Shown here piece after piece: positions 54,140 to 63,215 of a stretch of DNA of 64,000 bases (positions are counted from its first letter, which is position 1; every line of letters begins with the position of its first letter). The notes below the pieces were generated by a model. The model did no database searches. It worked only from the letters and a program-made list of their open reading frames with translations, and was not told the origin of the DNA. This stretch comes from Flavobacteriaceae bacterium GSB9 (GTDB lineage: Bacteria; Bacteroidota; Bacteroidia; Flavobacteriales; Flavobacteriaceae): positions 1,302,001 through 1,366,000 of the forward strand of contig CP062007.1 of assembly GCA_022749295.1 (NCBI GenBank). Reading direction: 5' to 3'. Both the position numbers and the translations under genes were made by a program.

Positions 54140-54533
54140 ATGGTATCTCAAGATCTAACCATTGTAAATACCAACACAACTGCTCCTCAAAAACCACTTA
54201 GTGTATCAAAACATTTCTATAAAAATATATATTTTGATAACGGAAGTTTCGCTTTAGACCAAAATGCTAAAAACCACCTTTTATCGCTCGTAGAAATTTT
54301 AAAAACGGAGTCTAGAGCTACCGTTTTTATTGATGGCAATGCCAGTAATGTGGGTAACAAGGTTTTTTAATGAGCATCTCTCTGCAAAACGAACCAATTC
54401 GGTAAAACAAGCTTTAATGAGTTATGGCACAGACCCTGTGCAAATTGCCACCAATTTTAAGGGTACTGATTACAACACGAAAGATGCCAATGAAGCCAGA
54501 CGTACCGAAGTTTATCTCGTAAAAAGAAACTAA
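54140..54533 (+). pseudogene. OmpA-type C-terminal domain, 5'-truncated and frameshifted
   Basis: Two frames make one OmpA peptidoglycan-binding domain: KHFYKNIYFDNGSFALDQNAK...FIDGNASNVGNK (from 54140), then FNEHLSAKRTNSVKQAL...ANEARRTEVYLVKRN (to 54533). The span is 394 bp, one over a multiple of three; removing one T from the run at 54362-54367, or one G at 54360-54361, joins them. No signal peptide or barrel is upstream. It faces away from the barrel remnant, 43 bp off, so the two look like pieces of one or two genes rearranged. Confidence 0.75.
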
Positions 54534-54665
54534 ATAATCTTTCAAGGAATTCCAGGATATCTTAACTTTTTATGCAGCAACCATTTAGGCATTATTTTAC
54601 TGGTTAAGAAAGCTCAAGTAACTTGTTTTTAAAACTAATTTTTTTCAATGCATTTGAAAATTAAA

Positions 54666-54697
54666 TTGTTTTTAAAATCCATTTTTTTGTATCTTTA
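54666..54697 (+). promoter_or_regulatory. Putative promoter of the DUF3052-like gene, nearly leaderless
   Basis: TTG (54666-54668), 21 bp, TATCTTTA (54690-54697), one mismatch to TAnnTTTG. The ATG follows five bases after the box (54702), so transcription would start at or near the start codon. Confidence 0.5.
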
Positions 54698-54701
54698 GGT
54701 T

Positions 54702-55082
54702 ATGCGAGCACTTATTGAAAAATTAAAACTCAAAAAATTTGATGATATTTATATCCTTAATAAACCTGACAATTTTGAGACGGTTTTTACGGATATAAAT
54801 CATTCAGAATCCTTGGTGACCACTTCTTGCGTAGAGTGTGCTGTTGTTTTCTCCAAAACTAAGGAAGAATTTATAAACCAAATGCTCACGCTTTTTCCAA
54901 GATTAATGGAAGGTTCTGTTATTTGGGTGTTCTTCCCAAACGAGACCACTAAAGGCGAAATTTCAAAACTTCATTTAGAATACGATTGGGATTTTTTAGG
55001 CGACTATCGCCTAAAGCCTACCAAACAAATTAATGTAGATGAGCATTGGGATGCCATGAAAGTTAAACCCATTCGCTCCTAA
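54702..55082 (+). CDS. DUF3052-like small protein
   Basis: 126 residues, soluble, no signal. It has the pattern ALIEKLKLKKFDDIYILNKPDNF and ends YDWDFLGDYRLKPTKQINVDEHWDAMKVKP, which resembles the DUF3052 family of short proteins of unknown function. Two Cys are in TTSCVECAVVFSK. It lies 32 bp before the DEAD-box gene on the same strand, so it may be co-transcribed with it. Confidence 0.75.
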   Translation: MRALIEKLKLKKFDDIYILNKPDNFETVFTDINHSESLVTTSCVECAVVFSKTKEEFINQMLTLFPRLMEGSVIWVFFPNETTKGEISKLHLEYDWDFLGDYRLKPTKQINVDEHWDAMKVKPIRS

Positions 55083-55114
55083 ATTTGCCGTATCTTTACA
55101 GCAAAATATTTTAA

Positions 55115-56356
55115 ATGTCCTTTAAAGACCTTCAATTAAAGAAGCCCATTTTACGAGCCGTGGCCGAGGCCGGCTATGATACCCCAACAACAGTTCAGGA
55201 AAAAGCTATTCCGTTGGTTTTAAATCAAAAAGACCTTGTCGTTTCGGCACAAACAGGTACCGGAAAAACAGCTGCATTTGCTTTGCCCATTCTACAACTA
55301 TTATTAAATAACCAAGACAGCCCTAAAAAAGGGAAAAAGATTAAGGCATTAATTGTAAGCCCTACCAGAGAGCTTGCTATTCAAATTGAAGACAACTTTA
55401 AAATCTATAGCAACTACACAAACCTAAGAACTACTGTAGTTTTTGGAGGTGTTTCTATAGAGCCTCAAAAAGACGTTTTAAAAAAAGGCGTTGACATTTT
55501 AATTGCTACACCGGGCAGGCTGCTGGACTTACATAAGCAAAATATTATTAACCTTGATTATGTTGAAACCTTAGTTCTGGATGAGGCAGACCTTATGCTA
55601 GATATGGGGTTTATTGATGACGTTAGAAAAATTGAACGTTTGTGCACACGAGAAAAGCAAACGCTTTTGTTCTCAGCTACTATGCCGCACAAAGTTCAAT
55701 ATTTAGCCAACACCATTTTAAAAAACCCTGAGCGTATTGAGGTTGAACAAAATTCTTCTACATCAACAAATGTTAACCAACTTCTATACTATGTCCCCAA
55801 AAGAAATAAAATTGAATTGTGTTTACATTTATTGCGAAATACAATTAGAGGAAACATCATTATTTTTAGGCGTACCAAATTTGGCGTTGACAAACTTGAA
55901 AAAACACTGCTGAAAAACAGTTATAAGGTTGACAGTATTCATGGCGACAAAAGTCAAACAGCGAGACAAGAAGCATTAAACCGTTTTAAAGCAGGCAAAG
56001 TCAATGTTTTAATTGCTACCGATGTAGCCGCCCGAGGTATTGATATAGATGAACTCGACGCCGTTATAAACTTCGATTTACCAAACATACCCGAAACCTA
56101 CGTACACCGTATTGGCCGTACGGCACGTGCTGGAAATAAGGGCACCGCCCATTCGTTTTGTTCGGCAGACGAAAAAAATTATGTGCAAAGTATTCAGCAG
56201 CTCATCCAACTTCAAATCAATGTGGTTGAAAACCACCCCTATCCGTTAGACCCAAAAGCTAAACCCATAGTGCATAAGTCGAAAAAAACGGGTAGCAAAC
56301 ACAAAAAAGGCAGAAAAAGCAAAGCTTCAAAAAAGAAAAAGAAACGTTGGTATTAA
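55115..56356 (+). CDS. DEAD-box ATP-dependent RNA helicase
   Basis: 413 residues. All core motifs are visible: the Q region (TPTTVQEKAIP), AQTGTGKTAAF (Walker A), PTRELA, VLDEADLML (DEAD), SAT, then the second RecA-like domain with RGIDIDELDAVINFDLP and HRIGRTARAG. A short Lys-rich tail (KKTGSKHKKGRKSKASKKKKKR) probably binds RNA. The role may be ribosome assembly, mRNA decay or cold adaptation. It is convergent with the VanX-like gene, 3 bp apart. Confidence 0.95.
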   Translation: MSFKDLQLKKPILRAVAEAGYDTPTTVQEKAIPLVLNQKDLVVSAQTGTGKTAAFALPILQLLLNNQDSPKKGKKIKALIVSPTRELAIQIEDNFKIYSNYTNLRTTVVFGGVSIEPQKDVLKKGVDILIATPGRLLDLHKQNIINLDYVETLVLDEADLMLDMGFIDDVRKIERLCTREKQTLLFSATMPHKVQYLANTILKNPERIEVEQNSSTSTNVNQLLYYVPKRNKIELCLHLLRNTIRGNIIIFRRTKFGVDKLEKTLLKNSYKVDSIHGDKSQTARQEALNRFKAGKVNVLIATDVAARGIDIDELDAVINFDLPNIPETYVHRIGRTARAGNKGTAHSFCSADEKNYVQSIQQLIQLQINVVENHPYPLDPKAKPIVHKSKKTGSKHKKGRKSKASKKKKKRWY

Positions 56357-56359
56357 AAT

Positions 56360-57025
56360 TTATTCAATGGGAAAATCAAAAAAGGTATTCCGGAATGGTT
56401 CGCCACGTAAAGTAAAATGCCACCATTCCTTTGGGTAATTCCTAAAGCCGTATTTTAACATAATTTTTTGCAACAATTGTCTGTTGGCTTTTTGCTTTTC
56501 GGTAATCTTATTATACAACACCCAGGATTCCTTACCAAAAAAATCATAAGGACTTCCCATATCCAAAGGCTTTCCTGTATTGCCGTCAATAATTGTTAAA
56601 TCAACTGTGCTTCCCTTACTATGACCTGATCTTGAAGCAATATATTCTTCCTTAAACAAATTCTTTTTTTTAACATTAGGGTAAAACCGATGCTTATTAA
56701 TCGTATCATGCCAGTCCCTGGCCCATCTAATAAAATGGTTTACAGCCCGCTGGGGCCTGTAGCCGTCATATATTTTTAAACACAAGTTTTGCTCCTGCAA
56801 CGCCTCGTGCACATGCTTTAGGGCTTGAGTTGCCGCTTGGGTAAGAATTAATGTATTGGCATGATAGCCATCAATAGGTTTTCCTACAAAATTATTAGAA
56901 CCATAATAACGCAATTCAACATCTAAATCTGGTATATAATCCCTAACATAAACAAAACCCTCGGGCAATTGTGCCGCAACATTGGTAATAAAAAACAATA
57001 ACAAAAACCTTAACGTATGCTTCAT
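56360..57025 (-). CDS. M15 peptidase, VanX/DdpX-type D-Ala-D-Ala dipeptidase
   Basis: 221 residues. The signal peptide is about 1-18. Catalytic motifs are GYRPQRAVNHF, SRSGHSKGSTVDL (SxHxxGxxxD) and EWWHFTL. These are the zinc and general-base residues of the D-alanyl-D-alanine dipeptidase family. In a Gram-negative it most likely recycles peptidoglycan dipeptides rather than gives vancomycin resistance; no vanH or vanA is nearby. Confidence 0.92.
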   Translation of the reverse strand: MKHTLRFLLLFFITNVAAQLPEGFVYVRDYIPDLDVELRYYGSNNFVGKPIDGYHANTLILTQAATQALKHVHEALQEQNLCLKIYDGYRPQRAVNHFIRWARDWHDTINKHRFYPNVKKKNLFKEEYIASRSGHSKGSTVDLTIIDGNTGKPLDMGSPYDFFGKESWVLYNKITEKQKANRQLLQKIMLKYGFRNYPKEWWHFTLRGEPFRNTFFDFPIE

Positions 57026-57064
57026 TTTAAAATTAAATTACGCTAATTTAGAAAATAAAAGACA

Positions 57065-57658
57065 ATGCGGCAGACATCTAAAATTAATTTGAACTTAAAA
57101 GATGCCGAAGTACTTTACTTTCCTAATTTTTTTAGCAATAGAGAAGCAGACACTTGTTTTAAAAACCTAATGGCCGAAATTGAATGGCGGCAAGATAACA
57201 TTACCGTTTTTGGAAAGACTTATGCCCAACCAAGACTTACCGCATTTTTTGCAGACAACGATAAACCATACGGATATAGCAATATTAAAATGCGACCCAA
57301 ACCGTTTGGAGGGCATTTATTGCTAATAAAGCAAATTCTAGAAAACGAGCTAAAAATAAAGTTTACGAGTTGTTTGGCAAATTTATACCGAAACGGCCAA
57401 GACAGCAATGGCTGGCATGCCGATAACGAAAAGGAACTTGGTTTAAATCCTATTATAGCTTCTGTTTCTTTGGGTGAAGAACGCATTTTCCACTTAAAGC
57501 ATAAAACAGATAAAACATTGAAAACTAAAATTAAACTGGAGCATGGCAGTTTATTACTTATGAAAGGTGCTACACAGCGCAATTGGCTACATCAAATTCC
57601 AAAAACTAAAAAACCTATTGGCAAACGCATTAATCTCACATTTCGGATTATTGCATAA
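57065..57658 (+). CDS. AlkB-family 2-oxoglutarate/Fe(II)-dependent dioxygenase
   Basis: 197 residues. The iron motif is WHADNEKELG (HxD), the distal His is in WLHQIP, and the 2-oxoglutarate-binding Arg is in GKRINLTFRI. The FGKTYAQPRLTAFF and PKPFGGHLL segments match alkylation-repair AlkB homologues. It oxidatively removes methyl groups from DNA or RNA bases. It is divergent from the VanX-like gene and ends before a perfect terminator. Confidence 0.93.
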   Translation: MRQTSKINLNLKDAEVLYFPNFFSNREADTCFKNLMAEIEWRQDNITVFGKTYAQPRLTAFFADNDKPYGYSNIKMRPKPFGGHLLLIKQILENELKIKFTSCLANLYRNGQDSNGWHADNEKELGLNPIIASVSLGEERIFHLKHKTDKTLKTKIKLEHGSLLLMKGATQRNWLHQIPKTKKPIGKRINLTFRIIA

Positions 57659-57660
57659 AA

Positions 57661-57690
57661 AAAGCCGGGTTCCCTCAAACCCGGCCTCTT
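57661..57690 (+). terminator. Intrinsic terminator after alkB-like gene
   Basis: A perfect 8-bp stem, GCCGGGTT (57664-57671) with AACCCGGC (57678-57685), loop CCCTCA, then CTCTTC with an upstream A run. The T tract is short. Confidence 0.7.
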
Positions 57691-57848
57691 CAATTTGCTT
57701 TTTATATTATGATGTTAGATTTGGGGTCTCCGTATCAACAACATAATGCAAATATTAATTAATTAATCCATTGAACTAAAAAGTGTGTTATTTAGTACAC
57801 TCCAAAGATATAATTATTAAACATATCTGACCGATAAAAAACATTTAA

Positions 57849-57915
57849 AATCGATGAAATACATTAAATTTTAACATTTATTGACAAAATAATCACTTTA
57901 ATCGATGAAATACAT
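57849..57915. repeat. 16-bp direct repeat pair
   Basis: AATCGATGAAATACAT occurs at 57849-57864 and 57900-57915, exactly 51 bp apart. It lies in the ~553-bp gap 57659-58211, which holds no gene I can support: an alkB-like terminator, this pair, a hairpin at 57961-57991 and AT-rich sequence. Confidence 0.75.
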
Positions 57916-57960
57916 GATTTTAAAAACCTGAAGTGTTTAAAAATAAACCTTCAAACATTA

Positions 57961-57991
57961 AAAAAGCACCCAAAAAAAGGTGCTCTTTTAC
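57961..57991. terminator. Hairpin of terminator type in the long gap
   Basis: AAAAGCACC pairs with GGTGCTCTTTT around a run of A, with T following on the plus side. No gene ends just before it, so it may close a short transcript. Confidence 0.55.
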
Positions 57992-58211
57992 TAACTAACC
58001 AACCAAAATATGAAATACAATTCTGAAGTTTAAAGTAACTACTCAATAAACTATATACTAGAATGTATCTGCAAACAATTAAGCAATACTCATGCCAAAT
58101 TATAAAAGAATACATTTTTTGCACTTTTTTAACACTTTAAAATATCGTGAAGCCATTAGCTTTTAATATATAATTATAAGATATTTGCCTTCTTTAAAAA
58201 TTATTCACTCC

Positions 58212-58919
58212 ATGAGAAAAATTTCAACTCTACTTCTTGCCTTGTTAATAATGGCTTGCAGTAACGAAAAAAACAACTTAATTGTAAAAGGTAGCATCAA
58301 AGACCTAAAAAAAGGAGTTGTTTACCTTAAAAAGGTAAAAGACACCAGCTTGGTTACTTTAGACTCTGTAGCTATAAACGGTAACTCTGTATTTGAATTA
58401 CACAGTCCCATTGAAAGTCCACAAGTTTTCTTTTTATATCTGGATAAAAACAGTGCCATTGAAGACAGAATAGTATTTTTTGCAGATAAAGGTACTACTG
58501 AAATAAACACGACATTAAAAAACTTTGTTTTTGACGCTAAAATTAAAGGATCGAAACAACAAAAGGTTTTTGAAGAATATAACAAGACCATAACCCAAAT
58601 AAACAATAGAAACCTTGACTTGATAAAAGAAAGTTTTGAAGCTGAAAAAGCGGGCGACACGGCCAAAATCGATTCGCTAAAAAAAGAAGCCAACAGCATT
58701 TTAAAACGCAAATACCTTTACACCGTTAATTTTGCCATTAACAACAAAGATAGCGAGGTAGCCCCCTATTTGGCACTTAGTGAAATCTACAATGCGAAAT
58801 TAAGTTTATTGGACACCATTAACAACTCGCTTACACCTAAAGTTAAGGCATCAAAATACGGTAAAGAATTGGATGCGTTTATCAAACAGATAAAAGAGGA
58901 AGAAGAAAGCACAAAATAA
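58212..58919 (+). CDS. DUF4369 lipoprotein
   Basis: 235 residues from MRKISTLL; the frame runs up to 58185, but this start gives a signal ending IMACS, a lipobox with Cys16. A DUF4369 beta domain follows (NLIVKGSIKDLKKGVVYLKKV), then a helical part (about 115-230) with many Lys and Glu. In Bacteroidota the domain is often the N-terminal part of TlpA-like redox proteins, but no thioredoxin domain is present here. Function unknown. Confidence 0.85.
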   Translation: MRKISTLLLALLIMACSNEKNNLIVKGSIKDLKKGVVYLKKVKDTSLVTLDSVAINGNSVFELHSPIESPQVFFLYLDKNSAIEDRIVFFADKGTTEINTTLKNFVFDAKIKGSKQQKVFEEYNKTITQINNRNLDLIKESFEAEKAGDTAKIDSLKKEANSILKRKYLYTVNFAINNKDSEVAPYLALSEIYNAKLSLLDTINNSLTPKVKASKYGKELDAFIKQIKEEEESTK

Positions 58920-58925
58920 TAGCAA

Positions 58926-58958
58926 CAAAAAACGCCTTTCGATTGAAAGGCGTTTTTG
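58926..58958. terminator. Bidirectional intrinsic terminator
   Basis: A 13-bp stem, AAAAACGCCTTTC (58928-58940) with GAAAGGCGTTTTT (58945-58957). It serves the DUF4369 gene and the convergent tRNA gene. Confidence 0.9.
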
Positions 58959-58963
58959 TGTAG

Positions 58964-59037
58964 AGCCGATAGAGGGACTCGAACCCACGACCTGCTGATT
59001 ACAAATCAGCTGCTCTAGCCAGCTGAGCTATATCGGC
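58964..59037 (-). tRNA. tRNA-Thr (anticodon TGT)
   Basis: A 74-nt tRNA on the minus strand. The acceptor stem GCCGATA pairs with TATCGGC, the anticodon arm is GCTGATT-TGT-AATCAGC, and the T arm has GGTTCGAGTCC. The discriminator base is T and the CCA end is not encoded. A close match to the promoter pattern lies upstream (59052-59081). Confidence 0.97.
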
Positions 59038-59051
59038 TTATTTAACGGGTG

Positions 59052-59081
59052 CAAATATAATCTCAAAAATTAAATCTGCAA
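59052..59081 (-). promoter_or_regulatory. Promoter of tRNA-Thr
   Basis: Read on the minus strand: TTG (59081-59079), 19 bp, TATATTTG (59059-59052), a perfect match to the Bacteroidota -33/-7 pattern. The tRNA starts 14 bp after the -7 box. Confidence 0.65.
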
Positions 59082-59098
59082 GCAATCCGTTAAAAAAA

Positions 59099-59365
59099 TT
59101 ATAGCTTATTTATTTTTTCAATTAAAGCGTTTCCTTTTTCTTCCAGTTCGTTTCTCACACCATCAAAGTGGGCCTTTGGGTTTTCGATGTTTTTAGCATT
59201 AACCTTTGCCATCAATTCATCAAAAGTTTCAATTGCCTCATCTATAATCGCTCCACTTTTCTCAACACCTTTATCTGTATTTGAGTATTCCCAAACATAC
59301 ACGCTTTCTATAATATCACCTAACACATAGTTGATATCTTTTTTTAGGTCTCTAACATTTGCCAT
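59099..59365 (-). CDS. Unknown small helical protein (88 residues)
   Basis: 88 residues, acidic and nearly all helix (MANVRDLKKDINYVLGDIIESVYV). It has no signal, membrane segment or recognised motif. It resembles flavobacterial hypothetical proteins found near tRNA-Thr/manA. It could be a small adaptor. Upstream is an 86-bp gap before manA on the same strand. Confidence 0.75.
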   Translation of the reverse strand: MANVRDLKKDINYVLGDIIESVYVWEYSNTDKGVEKSGAIIDEAIETFDELMAKVNAKNIENPKAHFDGVRNELEEKGNALIEKINKL

Positions 59366-59451
59366 TTTTATATTGTTTAAAATTTACGCAAAAATAGGTA
59401 ATTAATTAACAGGAATATTGCGATTTAACTTAATAATTACATTCAAGAAAA

Positions 59452-60423
59452 TCACACATAAACTTCCAACAGCTTAGCATATTTTGCTTCAATGGAGTAA
59501 TTTTTTATTCCTGCCGGGAGTAATAAGGTTTCGCCTTTTACCAGATGCTCTGAAATACCATTTGCTGATAGTGTAGCCTCTCCATCAACACACATATAAA
59601 TGTAAAATGAGTCTTGTGTGTTTTGCTTATTGAGCTTTTCTGAAACCTCTAAATAACTTGTTGTAAAATAAGGGCAACTCACCATCTCATTAGATTGGTT
59701 TGGTGTTTTAGAATAGTTGACCCTAAAATTATCAGCCATATTAAAATCAATGGCATCAATAGCCAAGTCGTTGTGGAGCTCGCGTTCGTTACCCTGATCA
59801 TCCACACGGTCCCAATCGTAAACGCGATACGTTATATCACTTGTTTGTTGTATTTCAGCAACCATAACCCCGGCACCAATAGCATGTACACGTCCAACTT
59901 CAATGAAATAGGTATCGCCTGTTTTTACCTTGTCAAAATTCAAGATTTTAGTTAAAGTCTTATTTTCTAGGTGCTTTAAATATTTTTCTGGAGTTATCTT
60001 TTGGTTGAAACCTACTATTAAGTTTGCGTCGTCATCAGCCTGAAAAACATACCACATTTCAGTTTTTCCAAAAGAATTATGGCGTTTTGCCGCTAACTCA
60101 TCGTTAGGGTGCAATTGAATGGATAGGTCTTGTTTGGCATCGATAAACTTTATTAAAAGCGGAAATTTATCACCAAAAATTTTATAGTTTTTTTTACCTA
60201 TTAAATCAGACTGAAATGTTTCCAGCAATTGCTTCAGCGATTTTCCTTTAAGTTCGCCATTGCTTACTACAGAGGTATCACCTTCTACATCACTTATTTC
60301 CCAACTTTCGCCAATGTTGGGCAAATTTGATTTTTTGTTAAGAAGGTTTTTTAATTTTTGTCCACCCCAAATTTTATCTTTCAATATGGGGTGAAATTTA
60401 AGAGGGTATAATTGGTTGGACAT
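59452..60423 (-). CDS. manA: Mannose-6-phosphate isomerase, class I short type
   Basis: 323 residues, a cupin. The zinc residues lie in QLHPNDELAA, KTEMWYVF and VGRVHAIGAG; DWDRVDDQGNERELH follows near 205-225. It interconverts mannose-6-phosphate and fructose-6-phosphate, giving GDP-mannose for glycans. It follows queD by 9 bp, so they may be co-transcribed. Confidence 0.93.
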   Translation of the reverse strand: MSNQLYPLKFHPILKDKIWGGQKLKNLLNKKSNLPNIGESWEISDVEGDTSVVSNGELKGKSLKQLLETFQSDLIGKKNYKIFGDKFPLLIKFIDAKQDLSIQLHPNDELAAKRHNSFGKTEMWYVFQADDDANLIVGFNQKITPEKYLKHLENKTLTKILNFDKVKTGDTYFIEVGRVHAIGAGVMVAEIQQTSDITYRVYDWDRVDDQGNERELHNDLAIDAIDFNMADNFRVNYSKTPNQSNEMVSCPYFTTSYLEVSEKLNKQNTQDSFYIYMCVDGEATLSANGISEHLVKGETLLLPAGIKNYSIEAKYAKLLEVYV

Positions 60424-60432
60424 AATAGGGTT

Positions 60433-60846
60433 TTATGATTTTCCCGAAAAAGAAACATAATTTCGGGGGGTTTCGTATAATGTTATTTCAAGTTCCAGTT
60501 CTTGCTCTAACTTGGGCTTTATTTTGTTGTAAATCACTACAGCTATGTTTTCGGCCGTTGGGTTTAAGGTTTTAAATTCTGGAACTTCTAAGTTTAAATT
60601 CTTGTGGTCGAAGGCATCTTCAACTTCACTTTTAATGATATCCTTTAAAATTTTCATATCGATAACATAACCTGTTTCCTCATCTATAGGGCCAGTTACA
60701 CTCACAATAAGTTCGTAGTTATGCCCATGAAAATTAGGGTTGTTACATTTACCGAAAACATCGTCGTTCTTTTCATGGCTCCAATCTGGTCTGTAAAGCC
60801 TATGTGCGGCATTAAAATGTGCCTTTCTACTCACTGTAACTTTCAT
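60433..60846 (-). CDS. queD: 6-carboxytetrahydropterin synthase family (QueD)
   Basis: 137 residues. Zinc His residues are in FNAAHRL and NFHGHNYEL, and the catalytic Cys is in FGKCNNPNF. The His of VEDAFDHKNLNLE and the Glu of ITLYETPRNYVSF complete the site. It starts queuosine synthesis from dihydroneopterin triphosphate, or acts as a PTPS. It overlaps idi by four bases. Confidence 0.93.
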   Translation of the reverse strand: MKVTVSRKAHFNAAHRLYRPDWSHEKNDDVFGKCNNPNFHGHNYELIVSVTGPIDEETGYVIDMKILKDIIKSEVEDAFDHKNLNLEVPEFKTLNPTAENIAVVIYNKIKPKLEQELELEITLYETPRNYVSFSGKS

Positions 60847-61367
60847 GATTTAATGTTTATGTGTTCGTAGAATTTATCAAAAATCACTTTAAACCACGCT
60901 GTGTAAGCATCGGGGTTTTTGGTTATATCAGCCTTAATATCCTCTAAAGACATCCATTTCCAACTAGCCACTTCATCGGGATTGATATTAGGTTCGCCAT
61001 TGTATTTACCCAATAAAATATGGTCGTATTCGTGTTCTGTCAACCCATTTTCAAAAGGTGCTTTATAGATAAACGATATGGATTCCTGCAGTTCGGTTAC
61101 AAAGCCCATTTCTTCCATTAAGCGGCGTTTGCCGGCTTCAATGTTGCTTTCGCCTTCCCGTTGGTGACTACAGCAGGTATTGGTCCACAAACCGGGTGTA
61201 TGGTATTTATGCAATGCCCGTTGCTGAACCATCAATTCGTTTTCATCATTAAAAACAAAAACCGAAAACGCGCGGTGAAGCAATGCTTTTTCGTGCGCTT
61301 CCATCTTTGGCATTAAACCAAGTTGTTCGTCTTTTTCGTTAACTAAAATTACTTTTTCTTCTATCAT
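60843..61367 (-). CDS. idi: Isopentenyl-diphosphate delta-isomerase (type 1)
   Basis: 174 residues of the Nudix fold. The active-site Cys is in WTNTCCSHQREGE, and the Nudix-like RRLMEEMGF follows, with the Glu of LTEHEYDHILLG. It makes dimethylallyl diphosphate for isoprenoids and carotenoids. It is the first of three genes (idi, queD, manA) on the minus strand. Confidence 0.95.
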   Translation of the reverse strand: MIEEKVILVNEKDEQLGLMPKMEAHEKALLHRAFSVFVFNDENELMVQQRALHKYHTPGLWTNTCCSHQREGESNIEAGKRRLMEEMGFVTELQESISFIYKAPFENGLTEHEYDHILLGKYNGEPNINPDEVASWKWMSLEDIKADITKNPDAYTAWFKVIFDKFYEHINIKS

Positions 61368-61466
61368 AGTCTAACAAAAATACCAAGTAAATTTATAAAA
61401 CACCTATTTCTAAATAGAAAAATGAAATGATAGTATAAGTTATATTTCTTAATGAACAAGAAATAG

Positions 61467-61474
61467 TATCTTTG
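61467..61474 (+). promoter_or_regulatory. Perfect -7 box before prfC
   Basis: TATCTTTG fits TAnnTTTG exactly, 22 bp before the prfC start. A TTG at the -33 distance is not seen, only TTTC near 61444. Confidence 0.4.
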
Positions 61475-61496
61475 CAACCCATTTGCAAAAACAGTT

Positions 61497-63086
61497 ATGA
61501 GCTTTTTAAAAGAAATACAACGCAGAAGAACTTTTGGTATCATTTCGCACCCTGATGCGGGTAAAACTACCCTGACTGAAAAATTACTGCTTTTTGGTGG
61601 TGCCATTCAAGAAGCAGGTGCCGTAAAGAGCAATAAAATTAAAAAAGGGGCAACCAGTGACTTTATGGAAATTGAGCGCCAGCGTGGTATTTCGGTAGCT
61701 ACCTCTGTTTTGGCTTTTGAATATAACGGCATAAAAATAAACATCCTCGACACCCCCGGACACAAAGATTTTGCTGAAGACACCTTTAGAACTTTAACCG
61801 CAGTTGATAGTGTAATTGTAGTAATAGACGTTGCAAAAGGTGTAGAGGAACAAACCGAAAAACTGGTTGAAGTTTGCCGTATGCGCAACATTCCCATGAT
61901 TGTTTTCATCAATAAATTAGACCGAGAAGGAAAAGATGCCTTCGACCTTCTGGATGAAATTGAGCAAAAACTAGGACTAAAAGTAGTACCCTTGAGTTAT
62001 CCCATTGGTATGGGATACGATTTTAAAGGCATTTATAATCTTTGGGAGAAAAACGTTAATTTGTTTAGCGGCGATAGCCGAAAGAATATTGAAGAAACCA
62101 TTGAAATTTCAGATTTGGCCTCGCCAGAATTAGATGGCTTGGTTGGTGAAAAAGCTGCCAATACCTTAAGGGAAGAAATTGAATTGGTTGAAGGCATTTA
62201 TCCTGATTTTAATAAAGATGAATATTTACATGGTAAGCAACAACCTGTGTTTTTTGGTTCGGCATTAAATAATTTTGGTGTTCGCGAACTTTTGGATTGT
62301 TTTATTGAAATTGCACCAAAACCTAGGCCCAAGCAAAGTGAAGAGCGGTTGGTTGAACCCAACGAGGACAAATTTACCGGGTTTGTTTTTAAAATTCATG
62401 CCAATATGGACCCCAACCATAGAGACCGCTTAGCCTTCATAAAAATAGTGTCCGGTAAGTTTGAGAGAAATAAACCATACTTGCACGTTAGACACAACAA
62501 AAAACTAAAATTTTCGAGTCCCAATGCATTTTTTGCTGAAAAAAAGGAAATTGTTGATGTGTCCTACCCTGGTGACATTGTAGGCTTGCACGATACTGGT
62601 AACTTTAAAATTGGCGACACTTTAACCGAGGGTGAAGAGATAAACTATAAAGGCATTCCTAGTTTTTCGCCAGAACATTTTAGATATATCAATAATGCCG
62701 ATCCATTAAAGTCAAAACAACTCTACAAAGGTATTGACCAGTTAATGGACGAAGGTGTTGCGCAATTATTCACCCTTGATCTTAACGGTCGCAAAGTAAT
62801 TGGTACGGTTGGCGCACTACAATATGAAGTGATTCAATACCGATTGGAGCACGAATACGGTGCCAAATGTACTTATGAAAACCTGAACGTTTATAAAGCT
62901 TGTTGGATTGAAACCGAAGATGAAAAAAGTGAAGAATTTAAAGATTTTTTGAGGGTTAAACAACGTTTTTTGGCAAAAGACAAACGTGGGCAATTGGTGT
63001 TTTTGGCAGATTCGCCGTTTTCACTTCAAATGAGCCAACAAAAATACCCTAGTTTAAAATTTCATTTTGTATCAGAATTTGATTAA
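61497..63086 (+). CDS. prfC: Peptide chain release factor 3
   Basis: 529 residues, a translational GTPase. G1 is [14 protein letters not shown]3 [13 protein letters not shown] and G4 NKLDREG. The RF3-specific segment ([24 protein letters not shown]) and C-terminal part ([20 protein letters not shown]) exclude EF-G. It releases RF1/RF2 from the ribosome after termination. It is divergent from idi. Confidence 0.97.
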   Translation: MSFLKEIQRRRTFGIISHPDAGKTTLTEKLLLFGGAIQEAGAVKSNKIKKGATSDFMEIERQRGISVATSVLAFEYNGIKINILDTPGHKDFAEDTFRTLTAVDSVIVVIDVAKGVEEQTEKLVEVCRMRNIPMIVFINKLDREGKDAFDLLDEIEQKLGLKVVPLSYPIGMGYDFKGIYNLWEKNVNLFSGDSRKNIEETIEISDLASPELDGLVGEKAANTLREEIELVEGIYPDFNKDEYLHGKQQPVFFGSALNNFGVRELLDCFIEIAPKPRPKQSEERLVEPNEDKFTGFVFKIHANMDPNHRDRLAFIKIVSGKFERNKPYLHVRHNKKLKFSSPNAFFAEKKEIVDVSYPGDIVGLHDTGNFKIGDTLTEGEEINYKGIPSFSPEHFRYINNADPLKSKQLYKGIDQLMDEGVAQLFTLDLNGRKVIGTVGALQYEVIQYRLEHEYGAKCTYENLNVYKACWIETEDEKSEEFKDFLRVKQRFLAKDKRGQLVFLADSPFSLQMSQQKYPSLKFHFVSEFD

Positions 63087-63215
63087 AACTAACCATAATT
63101 CATCTCATCTATACTTTTAACCATTTTTTAATTTTTGACCGATTTTTTTGATCTAAAACTTGAAGCTATTTTTAACTTGAAGTACCAACTAGATCGACCC
63201 CAAATTGATTTAACT

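Noticed and set aside
54330-54533. Independent ORF starting MMAMPVMWVTRFFNEHL
   Set aside because: The first residues are a shadow of the upstream OmpA frame; the protein sense starts at FNEHLSAKR as a frameshifted continuation.
56360-57025. Vancomycin resistance gene vanX
   Set aside because: The catalytic motifs fit, but vanH, vanA and vanS/R partners are absent and the protein has a signal peptide, so a peptidoglycan recycling role is more likely.
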